Assembly: GCA_024742405.1 (NCBI GenBank)
Contig: JANSYP010000001.1
Span: forward strand, 434,001 to 498,000
Direction: 5' to 3'
Length of the DNA stretch: 64,000 nt
DNA from: Paracoccaceae bacterium
GTDB taxonomy: Bacteria > Pseudomonadota > Alphaproteobacteria > Rhodobacterales > Rhodobacteraceae
Below, in pieces: positions 63,303-64,000 of the stretch; positions within the stretch are counted from its first letter, which is position 1; every line of letters starts with the position of its first letter. Under the pieces are notes generated by a model, which ran no database searches, was not told the DNA's origin, and saw only the letters and a program-made list of their open reading frames with translations. The translations under genes were made by a program, and so were the position numbers.

Positions 63303-63383
63303 GGGGACCTCGCTGCATTGCGTTGCACCTCGCTAATTCGCGGTTCCAGCGCGGGCGCGTCCCTTCCCAGGGCAAACTGTTTC

Positions 63384-64000
63384 TCATCCGTGGTGTACTC
63401 CGCCGATGTCGTCGAACATGGACCGCATGTCGAGCGTCGAACGTGCGCCGATCTGATCGAAATTGCGGTCCAGCCAGTCGTCGGCAGCGGCACGGCCGAC
63501 GTCGCGCAGATGGGTCAGGAAGGCCCATTCAGCATTGATCTTGGAGGAGGCCGACAGTTTCAGCATCTCGCCTGCGCCGTCGATCATATGCATCCGGATG
63601 GCGCGTGGATCGTCTGGCGGCAGGCGGCCCTCCTCGATCAGCCGGTCCACGAAATCGAAACTCCGCAGCTCGCGCAGCAGCGAGGCGTTGAATGTGATCT
63701 CGTTCACGCGGTTGAGGATGTCGCGGGCGCTCTGCGGCGCGCCGGGCCGTACCAGCGGGTTGATCTGGACGATCAGAACATCCGAGCAGGGGCTGTAATC
63801 GACAAAGGGAAAGAGCACCGGATTGCCCATATAGCCGCCATCCCAATAGGGGATGCCATCGATTTCCACCGCCTTGAACATGAAAGGCAGGCAGGCCGAG
63901 GCCATCACGACGTCCAGTGTGATCTCTTGGCGGCGAAACACGCGGACCCGGCCGGTTTCGACATTGGTGGCCGACAGGAAGACCTCCATATCGTCCTCGC
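63384..64000 (-). CDS. Patatin-like phospholipase, C-terminal part (5' end outside window)
   Basis: About 204 residues of a protein that runs off the right edge. It has DVVMASACLPFMFKAVEIDG and IPYWDGGYMGNPVLFPFV, the D-G-G motif that supplies the aspartate of the patatin Ser-Asp dyad. The GxSxG nucleophile would lie beyond the window. The rest is a helical C-terminal region (SARDILNRVNEITFNASLLREL). Such enzymes hydrolyse membrane lipids or polyhydroxyalkanoate. Confidence 0.88.
   Translation of the reverse strand, partial: EDDMEVFLSATNVETGRVRVFRRQEITLDVVMASACLPFMFKAVEIDGIPYWDGGYMGNPVLFPFVDYSPCSDVLIVQINPLVRPGAPQSARDILNRVNEITFNASLLRELRSFDFVDRLIEEGRLPPDDPRAIRMHMIDGAGEMLKLSASSKINAEWAFLTHLRDVGRAAADDWLDRNFDQIGARSTLDMRSMFDDIGGVHHG

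Noticed and set aside
1-64000. tRNA, rRNA, CRISPR, insertion sequence or phage genes
   Set aside because: Intergenic regions were read for cloverleaf ends, repeat-spacer patterns and transposase motifs; none was found. The gaps are mostly too short to hold them.

Overview
The window is high-GC, densely packed chromosomal DNA that looks like an alphaproteobacterium of the order Rhodobacterales (roseobacter/Paracoccus type). The signs are the dcw-cluster tail (murB-ddl-ftsQ-ftsA-ftsZ) followed by lpxC, bamD and recN; a VPLPA-CTERM sorting signal; late cobalamin genes of the aerobic type (cobT) mixed with cbiD; and a complete bhc cluster for glyoxylate assimilation. No rRNA, tRNA, CRISPR array, insertion sequence or phage gene was seen. 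Both ends cut a gene: the 3' end of a VPLPA-CTERM protein at 1-213 and the C-terminal part of a patatin-like protein at 63384-64000.

Layout. 1-7300: secG and pyrG, an AT-richer two-TM gene that may be imported, a hypothetical gene, a GYD-domain gene, then an alr-mlaE-mlaF operon on the minus strand with an mmcQ/yjbR-type gene upstream. 7465-11257: cysS, cimA and a squalene/phytoene-synthase-like gene, translationally coupled. 11660-17676: a divergent cobalamin block, with cobA-cobB-MFS transporter leftward and cbiD-cobK-DNA glycosylase rightward. 17759-27444: cell envelope and division genes (murB, ddl, ftsQ, ftsA, ftsZ, terminator, lpxC, terminator, bamD, recN). 27608-37621: ClC chloride transporter, DUF427, aminopeptidase P, a frameshifted VPLPA-CTERM gene, cobT, an exported protein and a CYTH-CHAD protein. 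37701-41456: an ABC exporter with a small periplasmic protein, then the wreck of an alkaline phosphatase gene. 41476-49157: a LysR/MFS pair, then bhcR and bhcABCD. 49721-54261: GST, dtd, PfkB kinase, a J-domain protein, BolA, DUF4177 and two small lipoproteins. 54370-58878: two divergent gene groups around a palindrome-rich control region. One is a four-gene membrane redox operon (Rieske plus ferric-reductase-like); the other encodes YHS, rhodanese and esterase proteins. 58875-64000: OpgC-like acyltransferase, TPR protein, ThDP enzyme and patatin.

The clearest metabolic unit is the beta-hydroxyaspartate cycle. BhcA aminates glyoxylate to glycine with aspartate, BhcC joins glycine to a second glyoxylate, BhcB dehydrates the product to iminosuccinate, and BhcD reduces this to aspartate. 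Two glyoxylate thus become oxaloacetate without loss of carbon. A hairpin plus T-tract lies between bhcC and bhcD, and a loosely repeated motif lies on either side of the bhc promoter. The least explained unit is the Rieske/heme membrane operon at 54370-56773; it faces the YHS/rhodanese genes across two perfect inverted repeats.

A recurring architectural oddity is that four of the eight convergent gene pairs end in a shared 4-bp palindrome (three CTAG, one TTAA), each gene taking its stop codon from the same four bases.
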